DNA of 64,000 bases from positions 186,001 to 250,000 of the forward strand of contig JBBCKD010000021.1 of NCBI GenBank assembly GCA_037191015.1. Direction: 5' to 3'. Below, piece after piece: positions 41,924 to 51,105 of this stretch. Numbering within the stretch: position 1 is the first letter of the stretch; every line of letters starts with the position of its first letter. The DNA is from Ravibacter sp037191015 (GTDB taxonomy: Bacteria > Bacteroidota > Bacteroidia > Cytophagales > Spirosomataceae). The position numbers and the translations under genes are program-made. Under the pieces are notes generated by a model, which saw nothing but the letters and a program-made list of their open reading frames with translations, was not told the DNA's origin and made no database searches.

Positions 41924-44284
41924 ATGCATAGAGGAGTTGTCTTATTCCGATTTTTTACATCACTATTCGTCGGGTTTTCGCTGTGTGTACAGGCGCAGAA
42001 CCTGACGGTTTCAGGGAGTATCAGCAATGCCCTGAAGGAGCCGCTGGAAGGTGTTACCGTGGCAGTCAAAGGTCTTCCGCTGGCTACTAAAACCGAAACC
42101 GATGGCCGTTTCACCTTGCATTTCAGCAAACCAGGTACCTTTATACTGGTTTTTTCAAGTATAGGGTTCCAGACGGCAGAAGAAAAGGTCCGGGTTCAGC
42201 AGAACAGCGGGACGCCCGTTCTGCAAATTGTTTTGCAGTCCCAAAGCATCGCGATCGACGAAGTGGTCGTACGTGGAAAAGGAGAGGCGCAGCAATTGCG
42301 CGAGCAGGGTTTTACGGTCAACGCGATCGATACCCGTAAAATAGCCAACACAACGATCGATATCGGGCAGGTGCTCAACCGGAGCACGGGGATCAAAGTA
42401 CGGGAGCAAGGCGGTGTAGGCTCGGATTTTGAGTTTTCGATCAACGGTCTTTCCGGGAGGTCCGTCAAGCTATTCCTGGACGGCGTACCGTTGGATATAC
42501 TCGGTAGCGCCATGAACCTGAACAATATCCCGGTTAACCTGGCGCAGCGCATAGAGGTATACAAAGGCGTAGCGCCCGTTGAGCTGGGTTCGGATGCCCT
42601 CGGCGGCTCGGTCAATATTGTCACGAACAAGTCGCTGGACAATTACCTTGACGTAAGCCACAGCTACGGATCATTCCGGACACACCAGTCGGCCCTCACA
42701 GGGCAATACGTATATAAGCCTGCGGGGCTGGTCATCAAAGGAAGTACCTTTTTCAATTATTCGAAAAATAACTATCTAATGAAAGGGGTGGAGATATGGG
42801 ATGCGGAGAAATACGAGTACGTTACCCGTGATTTCCGCCGTTTCCACGATCGCTACCAATCCCTGATGGGGCAGGTTGAAGTGGGCCTGGTGAACAAGAA
42901 ATGGGCGGACCTGCTTTTCCTGGGCGCCGGTTATACCACTTACGACAAGCAGGTACAGACCGGGGTGCGGCAGAGCATTGTCTATGGTGGAGTGGTGAAG
43001 GACGGTACCGGCCGGAATGTCAGCCTGCGCTATAAGAAAGACAGCCTGCTGCATAACAGGCTAAATATAGGAGTATACGGGACTTACTCTTATGACCAAT
43101 ATGTACTTTCTGATACGACGCTGCGCAAATACAGCTGGGATGGCTCCTATATTCCGGGCAACCCTGAAACCGGAAGTTTGCGGCTTACTCAAGTGAACCG
43201 TCCCCGGATTTTCACGAGGTTTAACGGCAATTATCATTTGGCAGAAAACCACGACCTGAACCTGAACTACACATTCGACCAGGTCGAAAACCAGACTTAC
43301 AATTCCCTCGTTTCAGACGGCGACGACATGCCCGGCAAGCTGGGCAAGCACATGGTGGGTGCGGCCTACCAGTGGAAGCTGTTCCGGAACTGGACCAACA
43401 CTTTCATGGGCAAGTACTACGGCATTGCCATGAATAAGAAGCAATACGATTACAGCCTGGCAAAGATAGTCCTGCTGCATAATTTTCAGGATTATTTCGG
43501 CTACGGATGGGCTTCGGTTTACAAATTCGACAACAACAGCGGCGTGAAGGCTTCGTATGAGCATACCTATCGTTTGCAGGACGTAAATGAAGTTTATGGC
43601 GACGGCTACCAGGTGTTGAATAACATGAACCTGCAGCCCGAAGCAAGCGACAACGTGAACGTCGGCGGATTTTATGGAGGGTATAGCGGGCGCCAGGACT
43701 GGTTTTTTGAAGCCTCCACATTTTACCGGAGCGCCAAAGGCTTTATCTATGCCAACCAATATGACAACAACCAGCTACAGTATCAGAACCTTTCCAATGT
43801 GCTGGTAAGAGGGATAGATGCCGAAGCCAGATACAATTACAACCGCCTGTTCAATGCGATGCTGAATGTAACCTATCAGCATGCGCTGGATAATACCAGG
43901 TATGTCAATAACAGCGGCAGCGGCACGGTGTCCGCGACTTACCGCAACAGGATCCCTAATCAGCCCTGGCTTTTCGGTAACCTGGACCTCGGGATAGGCA
44001 GGAATCTCAGCTCTGTGAAAGACGGCCGCCTGCAATTTACCTGGAGTACCCAGTATACGCATTGGTACTACCGGTCATGGAAAGGCTTCGCCACTGCAAA
44101 TTCATTGACAACTATTCCTAAACAGCTTGTCCACAATGTTGTGATTTCCTACTCGGTCCGGAAAGGGCGCTACAACGCATCACTGGAATGCAGGAACCTG
44201 ACCGATGAACTCGTATATGACAACTTTCGTTTGCAGAAGCCGGGAAGGGCGGTCTATCTGAAGCTACGTCTATTTCTTATTTAA
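41924..44284 (+). CDS. TonB-dependent outer-membrane receptor (iron-type)
   Basis: 786 residues. Signal peptide ending FSLCVQAQ, a carboxypeptidase-regulatory-like domain (LTVSGSISNALKEPLEGVTVAVKG), then a plug (IDEVVVRGKGEAQQLREQGFTVNAID ... NRSTGIKVREQGGVGSDFEFSINGLSGRSVKLFLDGVPL ... RIEVYKGVAPVELGSDALGGSVNIVT) and a 22-strand barrel ending in YLKLRLFLI. There is no FecA-type STN signalling domain at the N-terminus. Length and plug match siderophore/heme receptors rather than SusC. DUF4374 genes flank it and a PepSY gene follows, supporting ferric-siderophore uptake. Confidence 0.85.
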   Translation: MHRGVVLFRFFTSLFVGFSLCVQAQNLTVSGSISNALKEPLEGVTVAVKGLPLATKTETDGRFTLHFSKPGTFILVFSSIGFQTAEEKVRVQQNSGTPVLQIVLQSQSIAIDEVVVRGKGEAQQLREQGFTVNAIDTRKIANTTIDIGQVLNRSTGIKVREQGGVGSDFEFSINGLSGRSVKLFLDGVPLDILGSAMNLNNIPVNLAQRIEVYKGVAPVELGSDALGGSVNIVTNKSLDNYLDVSHSYGSFRTHQSALTGQYVYKPAGLVIKGSTFFNYSKNNYLMKGVEIWDAEKYEYVTRDFRRFHDRYQSLMGQVEVGLVNKKWADLLFLGAGYTTYDKQVQTGVRQSIVYGGVVKDGTGRNVSLRYKKDSLLHNRLNIGVYGTYSYDQYVLSDTTLRKYSWDGSYIPGNPETGSLRLTQVNRPRIFTRFNGNYHLAENHDLNLNYTFDQVENQTYNSLVSDGDDMPGKLGKHMVGAAYQWKLFRNWTNTFMGKYYGIAMNKKQYDYSLAKIVLLHNFQDYFGYGWASVYKFDNNSGVKASYEHTYRLQDVNEVYGDGYQVLNNMNLQPEASDNVNVGGFYGGYSGRQDWFFEASTFYRSAKGFIYANQYDNNQLQYQNLSNVLVRGIDAEARYNYNRLFNAMLNVTYQHALDNTRYVNNSGSGTVSATYRNRIPNQPWLFGNLDLGIGRNLSSVKDGRLQFTWSTQYTHWYYRSWKGFATANSLTTIPKQLVHNVVISYSVRKGRYNASLECRNLTDELVYDNFRLQKPGRAVYLKLRLFLI

Positions 44285-44317
44285 TAATTATAATTCAATT
44301 TAAATCAAGTAGTTACT

Positions 44318-45523
44318 ATGTTAAAGCTTCATAAGTTCCTATTGGGGGCGGTATTGATCACTCTTGGTTCGGTTTCATGCAGTGATAAGGACGATACGAA
44401 AGTGATAGATCCCGAACCCGATGATTCGTCCTTCGCCATCTGGGCCCAGCTTGGAAGCTGGCCGCAAACCAGCTATTATATCATGAATGTCCCTAGCCTT
44501 ACCGAAGGCTCGATTAAGCTGGAAGGCAATGGTGTGGATGTAACGACGCTCCTGAACAATTCGGTGATCACCAGGGACGGATTCTACTATTTCTACAATA
44601 CGACTGAAGGGAAATTCGGTAAGTACAAAATTGAAAATGGCGCAGTGGCCGTTGTAAAGGAATTTCCGTTTACCCATCTGCTATCGCTGGCCGGCCATAC
44701 CTGGATCGACGCCAACACCCTGGTGCTGATCGGCGGCGTCACAGGAGCGAAAGCAGTCAATTTTGCCATTATCAACACTACGGCTATGACCATCACCAAA
44801 ACCGGCACGGTGAGCGGTTTGCCTGAGGCGCCCGAATCGCACCCCTTGTACCGGATAGGCGGCGACATCCAGTACAAGGATGGTAAACTTTTCTTCTCGG
44901 TCATCAATTACAACGGTTCCGATTTTACTTTGTTTAAACGCCTGAATACCATGGCCGTATCTTACCCGGATTTTGTAGTTACCAAAGTATCCTCGGACAC
45001 GCGCACCGCAGGTTTGGGAAATACATCCGGTTATTTCGCAACGTCATTCGTGGATGAAGCGGGGGATATGTACTTTCTTACAAGCTGGAACGGGATTTCA
45101 GGCGGGGTATCGACCAAGAAAAGCATCTATCGTATCAAAAAAGGCTCCGACGTGCTCGACCCGACTTATTATATGGACGTCGAGGCCGAAATTGGCTTTA
45201 TTCCTGCTTCCGGCGTGCTGATGGACCTGGGTAATGGAAAGGCCATTATCAAATACATGACCACCGATAACAGTACTACGGCGAAAAACAAGTTCGCGAT
45301 CATTAACATCGCAACCGGTAAGGAATTCCGCAAGCTTAACGAAGTTCCCGAAGGGTTGGGAAGCGAGAGGAACGTATTTGTAGAAAACGGCAAAGCCTAC
45401 ATCGCATCATTATCAGGAGAAGGCAAGACTATATCTGGATCTACGACTCGGCGACCGATAAGGTTACCAAAGGGCTTGAAATTCAGGGAGGCTATACTTC
45501 CTTCTCCCGTATCGATAAACTGA
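44318..45523 (+). CDS. DUF4374 family lipoprotein with a 3' frameshift
   Basis: Signal and lipobox LITLGSVSC (Cys21), then a DUF4374 body (NSVITRDGFYYFYNTTEGKFGKYK; LIGGVTGAKAVNFAIINT; SIYRIKKGSDVLDPTYYMD). The frame goes wrong after SLSGEGK: the last 20-odd residues are unlike the family, while the neighbouring frame reads DYIWIYDSATDKVTKGLE and ends in SRIDKLK at TAA 45526-45528, matching the paralogue at 40586. One A appears to be missing near 45422-45427 (GGCAAGAC where GGCAAAGAC is expected). It is either a recent mutation or an assembly error; the rest of the gene is intact. Confidence 0.8.
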   Translation: MLKLHKFLLGAVLITLGSVSCSDKDDTKVIDPEPDDSSFAIWAQLGSWPQTSYYIMNVPSLTEGSIKLEGNGVDVTTLLNNSVITRDGFYYFYNTTEGKFGKYKIENGAVAVVKEFPFTHLLSLAGHTWIDANTLVLIGGVTGAKAVNFAIINTTAMTITKTGTVSGLPEAPESHPLYRIGGDIQYKDGKLFFSVINYNGSDFTLFKRLNTMAVSYPDFVVTKVSSDTRTAGLGNTSGYFATSFVDEAGDMYFLTSWNGISGGVSTKKSIYRIKKGSDVLDPTYYMDVEAEIGFIPASGVLMDLGNGKAIIKYMTTDNSTTAKNKFAIINIATGKEFRKLNEVPEGLGSERNVFVENGKAYIASLSGEGKTISGSTTRRPIRLPKGLKFREAILPSPVSIN

Positions 45524-45562
45524 AATAAGCTGCACCAGGATGTGTAATATGTGCATTTCGTC

Positions 45563-46729
45563 ATGGAAAAACCTATCATCCTGAAGAAAGAGAAGAAAGT
45601 GCCCGCCAAAGCCAGTCCATCCTGGCTGCGCCGGTTCAATGACTGGTTCCATTTGTGGATCGGGATCGCGACCGGTATTCCTATTATCATTATCAGTCTG
45701 ACGGGCTGCTTGCTGACTTTCGAACAGGAAATCATGGCGATGGCCCGCTCCTGGTGGAAGGTGGAAGTGCCGGCAAACGGCACGGCGCTTCCGCCCTCTG
45801 TTCTGCGCTCGAAAGTGGTGGCGCAGCTTCCGGAAATGAAAATCCGTCGCATATGGTATTACGGCGAAGGAAAGGCGGTTAAAATTACGCCGGACAATTC
45901 CGATTCGCTGATCTTTGCCAATCCTTATACAGGAGATCTGCTTTCCTTACAGGATCATGAGGACTTTTTTCATTTTATCGAAGAAGGCCATACTCACCTG
46001 TGGTTTCCCGGGGAGATCGGCCACCGGATCGTCAGCTGGGTTACCCTGATATTTCTGATCCTGACCATTACGGGGATCGTGCTTTGGTGGCCTGAAAAAT
46101 GGAACGCACGTGAAATGAAGCAGGCATTCACCATCAAATGGAAAGCGAAATTCAAACGACTCAATTATGATCTTCACAATGTCCTTGGGTTTTATTCGCT
46201 ATCGCTGGCATTGATCATGACACTGACGGGCCTGATGATGGGCTTTCAGTTTGTCAACAAATCGGTCATGAAAATGCTCGGGGCCAAAGAGCAAAAAAAG
46301 GAAATCACGGTCGTTCAACCCGGGCCCGACGAGGTTCCTGCAACGATTGAAGGGAAAGTAGATCTCATCTGGCATTTGGTAACCACCCGCATCGGAGAAA
46401 ACAACAGGGATCAGATCAGCATACATTTTCCGAAAGAGGACGCCAGATTCATCTATGCATGTACCGATATGTACAATGGAACCTGGCGTGAGCTGAATTT
46501 CGATATCAATTCACTGGCGCTTTTGTCTTCTTCCCACACCAGGATTTCGGAAGATACACCTGCAAACTGGTTGCGCCGGTCGAACTACTCACTGCACGTC
46601 GGTGCCTTCGGCGGGTTATTCACCAAGTGGCTATACTTTTTCGCGAGCTTTATCTGCGGAACACTGCCTGTTACCGGATTTCTCGTCTGGTGGGGTAAGC
46701 GCAAGAAGAAAAAGCGCAACATCCTGTGA
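45563..46729 (+). CDS. PepSY-associated inner-membrane protein
   Basis: About 388 residues (ORF opens 12 nt upstream; MEKPIILKKEKK is the better start). Membrane spans occur near FHLWIGIATGIPIIIISLTGCLLTF, WVTLIFLILTITGIVLWW, FYSLSLALIMTLTGLMMGF and the C-terminal YFFASFICGTLPVTGFLVWW. A PepSY segment (PEMKIRRIWYYGEGKAVKITPD) and conserved His residues (HLWFPGEIGHRIVSW; YDLHNVLGFYSL; NYSLHVGAFGG) fit PepSY_TM proteins, which are linked to ferric-siderophore reduction or iron release at the inner membrane. It is the last gene of the uptake cluster. Confidence 0.8.
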   Translation: MEKPIILKKEKKVPAKASPSWLRRFNDWFHLWIGIATGIPIIIISLTGCLLTFEQEIMAMARSWWKVEVPANGTALPPSVLRSKVVAQLPEMKIRRIWYYGEGKAVKITPDNSDSLIFANPYTGDLLSLQDHEDFFHFIEEGHTHLWFPGEIGHRIVSWVTLIFLILTITGIVLWWPEKWNAREMKQAFTIKWKAKFKRLNYDLHNVLGFYSLSLALIMTLTGLMMGFQFVNKSVMKMLGAKEQKKEITVVQPGPDEVPATIEGKVDLIWHLVTTRIGENNRDQISIHFPKEDARFIYACTDMYNGTWRELNFDINSLALLSSSHTRISEDTPANWLRRSNYSLHVGAFGGLFTKWLYFFASFICGTLPVTGFLVWWGKRKKKKRNIL

Positions 46730-46811
46730 TTTTTCTCCCAACTAGTTGTCATCAGAAGGGTTAATTTGATATTTTTTGACAAATAAGAACTGTTAATAAT
46801 GCTTATATTGT

Positions 46812-46819
46812 TAATTTTG
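46812..46819 (+). promoter_or_regulatory. Candidate -7 element of the ATPase gene
   Basis: TAATTTTG matches TAnnTTTG exactly, 17 nt before the ATG at 46837, within an A/T-rich leader. The -33 region reads TGTTA, an imperfect match. Confidence 0.4.
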
Positions 46820-46836
46820 AATAAATAAGTATTAAA

Positions 46837-48279
46837 ATGAGCAAATCTTATTCTATTCCTGCAGAATACATCCTGGACAGGATCCGGTTTGAAAACCCTT
46901 GGTGGAAAACCGGTCAGCCGACCGCGGACATGGATTTCTTGCCGAAACGCCTCTATTTTGACCTGTTTTTTCCCTTCGTGACCGATAGGAGTGTAAAAAG
47001 AGCGCTGGTCTTGATGGGGCCCCGTCGTGTTGGGAAAACCGTAATGATGCACCAGGCGATCGGTAAGCTCATGGATAAAGGTGTAGTAGCCCGCAAACTC
47101 TTTTTTATCGGGATCGATAATCCGATTTATATCAATCTGGGTCTGCAGGAGCTGTTGCAACTCGGTATGGAGGCTTCCGGCCAGGATAGTACCGACGGAC
47201 TGTACGTGTTCTTTGACGAGATACAGTATCTGAAAGACTGGGAACGGCACCTCAAAGTGCTGGTCGACAGCTATCCCACGATAAAGTTTGTGGTATCGGG
47301 TTCGGCCGCTGCCGCCTTACGTCTGAAAAGTACGGAAAGCGGGGCCGGACGTTTCACCGACTTCATGCTGCCGCCTATGACTTTCCAGGAATACATTCAT
47401 CTTACCCGACAGGAACACCTGCTACGCCCTGCCACAATTCGTTATAACAACCAGGATATCGATTTTTTCGAATCCATAGACCTCAAAACGCTTAATACAC
47501 ACTTTTTCTCGTACATCAACTATGGCGGCTACCCGGAAGTGGTTTTTTCTGATACGGTCCAGCACAACATGGCCCGGTACATTAAAAACGACATCATTGA
47601 TAAAGTCCTGCTGCGTGACCTCCCCAGCCTGTACGGCATACGGGATGTTCAGGAGCTAAACCGCTTTTTTACGTATCTTGCTTACAATACAGGCAGGGAG
47701 TTTTCATTTGAGAAAATGGGGCGGGAAAGCGGGGTAGATAAGGCTCTGCTCCGCCGGTATATGGAATACCTGGAAGCGGCATTTCTGATCAAGGTTGTGA
47801 ACAAGATCGACCAGAACGCACGTCATTTTAAACGCATTACCGCCTTTAAAGTATACCTGACCAATACATCGCTGCGAAGCGCCTTGTTTTCGTCGGTGGA
47901 ACCCATTGCCGACGATGCAGGAAATATGGTAGAGACCGCCATTTTCGGCCAATGGATGCACCGGGATCACCTGGATCTGAAATACGCGCAATGGAAAAGC
48001 AGCGGTTCAGAAGGTGAAGTGGACATGGTATTGCTGGATGGCAGCAAACTGAAGCCGGCTTGGGCCGTGGAGGTTAAATGGAGCAACCGGTATGCAGATA
48101 AGCCGGCCAGCCTGAAAAGCCTCCTGGACTTCTGCCGAAACAACGGGCTTTCATCCGCATTGGTTACAACGATCGACCGGTCGGAAACCGTCATACACAA
48201 CGGCATAGCGCTGACGTTTGTTCCGGCTAGCCTGTATGCCTACTCGATCGGGGTGAGGACGCTGCAAATGAGGCAGTGA
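46837..48279 (+). CDS. AAA ATPase with DUF4143 C-terminus
   Basis: 480 residues. An AAA_14 domain carries Walker A GPRRVGKT (61-68), Walker B LYVFFDEIQYL (from 122) and sensor FVVSGSAAAAL; then DUF4143 (RDLPSLYGIRDVQELNRFFTYLAYNTGREFSFEKMGRESGVDKALLRRYMEYLEAAFLI; GSEGEVDMVLLDG; WAVEVKWSNRYADKP). The last part has an E-V-D...E-V-K spacing like PD-(D/E)XK nucleases, usual for this family. Members are abundant in Bacteroidota; functions are largely unknown, with links to toxin-antitoxin and defence suggested. It stands alone with its own promoter candidate. Confidence 0.8.
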   Translation: MSKSYSIPAEYILDRIRFENPWWKTGQPTADMDFLPKRLYFDLFFPFVTDRSVKRALVLMGPRRVGKTVMMHQAIGKLMDKGVVARKLFFIGIDNPIYINLGLQELLQLGMEASGQDSTDGLYVFFDEIQYLKDWERHLKVLVDSYPTIKFVVSGSAAAALRLKSTESGAGRFTDFMLPPMTFQEYIHLTRQEHLLRPATIRYNNQDIDFFESIDLKTLNTHFFSYINYGGYPEVVFSDTVQHNMARYIKNDIIDKVLLRDLPSLYGIRDVQELNRFFTYLAYNTGREFSFEKMGRESGVDKALLRRYMEYLEAAFLIKVVNKIDQNARHFKRITAFKVYLTNTSLRSALFSSVEPIADDAGNMVETAIFGQWMHRDHLDLKYAQWKSSGSEGEVDMVLLDGSKLKPAWAVEVKWSNRYADKPASLKSLLDFCRNNGLSSALVTTIDRSETVIHNGIALTFVPASLYAYSIGVRTLQMRQ

Positions 48280-48481
48280 AAATAAACTTTCCCGGGGTTT
48301 TTCCTATCCGATACCATAAAAAGAGTACTGTTGTTTAAGCCAGGGCAGACACTCACCTTAAAACCGTCATAAGCTTCTTGTAAATGACCTCGGCGTGAGC
48401 CGGTTGTCCGCGGGTATTTACCTGATTTCCATACGGAGGGATAGAGTGGAGCAGCGTATACCTTCTCACCCTTTTTGGGTA

Positions 48482-48512
48482 TTGCGCACACCTTAATTCA
48501 ACACTAAGTTTG
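48482..48512 (+). promoter_or_regulatory. Promoter of the secreted-protein pair
   Basis: TTG (48482-48484) and TAAGTTTG (48505-48512) are separated by 20 nt, matching both Bacteroidota promoter elements. The start codon is at 48554. The rest of 48280-48480 shows no recognisable gene. Confidence 0.5.
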
Positions 48513-48553
48513 TTTGACTAAATCAATTGCCTTATTCAAACAAATCAATACTT

Positions 48554-49648
48554 ATGAAAAAGATATCCTTAATTTTAATCCACACCATTTTTTTTATCAC
48601 TACGGTAGCGCAGGCGAAAATCTGGCGGGTAAACAACAACCCGGGTGTAAGCGCCGACTTTGCAAACTTCGTTACCGCTGTTAACACCGCCTCGGTCCTG
48701 GCGGGCGATACCCTTCATCTTGAGCCCAGCCCAACTGCTTACGCTGCGCACGGCTCATTCAATAAACGTCTTGTTGTACTGGGCGTGGGGTACTTCCTCG
48801 ACCCGGCCGTAGCGGCCGAGCCGGCCAACCCGGGCCTGCAGGCCACCATCCATTCGAGCAGGATCTCCGGCAGTATGGGCCTTTGGGCGGGCGCCTCCGG
48901 CAGTGTCTTCTCCGGTTTGAGATTTGAGGGTGGAGTTACTTTTTCCGGTGGTGCGGTGACTGTGAGCGAGATTCGTTTTGAACGGTGTCATTTTGGTAAT
49001 GTGGTGACTTTCTCAAATGCGTCTTATTCCAATATCTCAATGCGTCAGTGTTACTTCGGTGGCTTAGGCGCTTCTATCAACAACGCCACCGAGAATACGC
49101 TAAGCAACTTCATATGTGAAAATTCTATTTTCAACGGCCCGAACGCACAGGTAACCGTATCCGGCCTGACGGGGAGCGGTAATGTTTTCCGCAATAATTC
49201 CTTTTTTTCGACCAACCGGCTGCCCATAATCAGCAACTGCTATGTAGCAAATAATATCTTTCATATGCAGACTGCCGGAACGCCCGCAGCATTAGTTAAC
49301 TGTACTGTTAAGAACAATCTTTTTTCGAACAATCAATCGCTGCCGGAAACCGCAACAAACAATGTGATCAATGTCAGCATGAGCAACGTATTTGTCGGTG
49401 GAACCGGTAGCCTCGACAGCAGGTTTGCATTGAAAACCGATAATCCGGCAACCAACCCTGCCATTGGCGGAGGCCTCACGGTTGGAGATGTGGTAAGTCC
49501 TGACTGCGGCGCTTTTGGCGGCCCGGTACCCTACCGGCTATCCGGAATTCCGGCCATTCCGAGTATTTATTCTGTGAATGTCCCAATCTCTGTCCCTGCC
49601 GGCAGCACCGTGCTGAACGGAACTTTCAGTACCAGGAATAACAACTAG
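48554..49648 (+). CDS. Secreted beta-helix-like protein
   Basis: 364 residues. The Met at 48554 starts a clean signal peptide (MKKISLILIHTIFFITTVAQA), so the 9-residue extension from 48527 is rejected. The body reads as a right-handed beta-helix: KIWRVNNNPGVSADFANFVTAVNTA...GDTLHLEPSPTAY (a typical start of these secreted helices), then short N-rich rungs (VFSGLRFEGGVTFSG; SEIRFERCHFGN; ISMRQCYFGG; NVFRNNSFFS; CYVANNIFHM; CTVKNNLFSNN). No catalytic motif or T9SS tail is visible. It is co-transcribed with the next gene (24-nt gap) and may be its partner. Confidence 0.7.
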   Translation: MKKISLILIHTIFFITTVAQAKIWRVNNNPGVSADFANFVTAVNTASVLAGDTLHLEPSPTAYAAHGSFNKRLVVLGVGYFLDPAVAAEPANPGLQATIHSSRISGSMGLWAGASGSVFSGLRFEGGVTFSGGAVTVSEIRFERCHFGNVVTFSNASYSNISMRQCYFGGLGASINNATENTLSNFICENSIFNGPNAQVTVSGLTGSGNVFRNNSFFSTNRLPIISNCYVANNIFHMQTAGTPAALVNCTVKNNLFSNNQSLPETATNNVINVSMSNVFVGGTGSLDSRFALKTDNPATNPAIGGGLTVGDVVSPDCGAFGGPVPYRLSGIPAIPSIYSVNVPISVPAGSTVLNGTFSTRNNN

Positions 49649-49672
49649 CCTGATTGCTTAAACCTGATTCTG

Positions 49673-51028
49673 ATGAAAACTTCCATATACTGGACGCTCA
49701 TGTTGGGGCTTCCGTTTGTTGCAGCAGCTCAAAGTGATCCGCCCTATACCACCCCGCCTGCAGTACAAAACATCCTTAGGGCGGAATATTTTTTTGGTAC
49801 CGATCCGGGCATCGGGAGCGGAACGCCCATACCCATCAACACACCCGGTACCAATCTGTCTGACGTTGCCGCGAATTTGGACATCAGCGGACTACCTGCA
49901 GGTATCCACCGCCTTTACCTTCGCAGCCTTAGCCGGGAGGGGCACTGGTCAGTGACCTATCAACGCGAAATCCTCATCGATGGCGACCCTGCTTATCCTG
50001 AACCCGGCGCTGCAGGCGACATTGTGAAAGCGGAATATTTTTTTACCAACGATCCGGGTTTTGGCGCAGGAACCAACATTCCATTGAGTGCCGGGGCCGA
50101 CCTGACCGCAGACCTGGAAGCCGCCATAGCAGGGTTCCCAAACGGTCAATACCAGTTGGTCATACGGACGCTCGGTCAAAACGGCCGATGGAGTATCAGC
50201 TACCCGCATTCCCTTCTTTATGACGCTGACCCGCCCTACCAGGAGCCGGCTGCCCCGGGGAACATCGTATATGCCGAATATTTTATCAACAATGACCCCG
50301 GATTTGGAGACGGCATCCCGATCACCATTACCCCCGGTACAAACCTGAGCGACGTCCCTTTTGAGGTAGACCTTTCCAGCCTTGCAGACAATGAGTTCCA
50401 TACGCTTTTCCTTCGTACGCTGGACGACTGGTCGGTTACCTATGCCGTACAGTTCTCCAAAGGCGACCCCTTGCCTGTGACGCTCGTAAATTTTCATGCC
50501 ATTTACGAAGCGGGATCCGTGCAACTCTACTGGAAAGTAGCCGATGAAGTCGACTTTGAGGCATACGCCATTGAACGAAGCGCCGACGCGCGCAACTTTG
50601 TCCACATTGGCCGGCAGGCAGCGCTCGGAAACCTGGGGATAACCCAATACAGCTTTACCGATACGTCTCCCCTCAGCAACCAGACAGGCTATTATCGATT
50701 GAAAATGATTGACCGCGCGGCGGACCGTATAGACGGCACCTATTCGTACAGCCGTATAATAGCTGTCGGAAACAGATCAGCCGGTGAAATGGTCGTAGCG
50801 CCCAATCCTATAGGCAGCCATGCGTACATCACTTTTCAGTCCGGGACAGATCAGAAGGTAAGGATGGAGATGTTGAGCACAGAAGGAAAAGTCATGTTAA
50901 GCAAGGATTTTGACGTGGTAAAGGGAGCAAACCGGCTGGAGTTTCAGACGGAGTTTTTACAGCAGGGGGTATATATTGTCCGGGTATCAGGATCGGATAA
51001 TGCCGGGACGAAGCGTGTAGTCAAATAA
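49673..51028 (+). CDS. Secreted three-repeat protein with T9SS sorting domain
   Basis: 451 residues, signal peptide ending VAAAQ. Three related repeats of about 75 residues begin at AEYFFGTDPGIGSGTPI, AEYFFTNDPGFGAGTNI and AEYFINNDPGFGDGIPI, each followed by a beta region ending W-S-V/I-T/S-Y. The C-terminal 180 residues (PVTLVNFHAIYEAGSVQLYW; DFEAYAIERSADARNFVHIG; YYRLKMIDR) and the type A sorting tail are paralogous to the end of the BspA-like protein at 428, so both should be exported by the type IX system. Function unknown. Confidence 0.8.
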   Translation: MKTSIYWTLMLGLPFVAAAQSDPPYTTPPAVQNILRAEYFFGTDPGIGSGTPIPINTPGTNLSDVAANLDISGLPAGIHRLYLRSLSREGHWSVTYQREILIDGDPAYPEPGAAGDIVKAEYFFTNDPGFGAGTNIPLSAGADLTADLEAAIAGFPNGQYQLVIRTLGQNGRWSISYPHSLLYDADPPYQEPAAPGNIVYAEYFINNDPGFGDGIPITITPGTNLSDVPFEVDLSSLADNEFHTLFLRTLDDWSVTYAVQFSKGDPLPVTLVNFHAIYEAGSVQLYWKVADEVDFEAYAIERSADARNFVHIGRQAALGNLGITQYSFTDTSPLSNQTGYYRLKMIDRAADRIDGTYSYSRIIAVGNRSAGEMVVAPNPIGSHAYITFQSGTDQKVRMEMLSTEGKVMLSKDFDVVKGANRLEFQTEFLQQGVYIVRVSGSDNAGTKRVVK

Positions 51029-51105
51029 TCAATTGGAGTCCAAATCACATAGCCAGTTGGTAGAGAACTCATGTTGTATTCTTTCTTTGTTCTTACGGAC
51101 TACTG

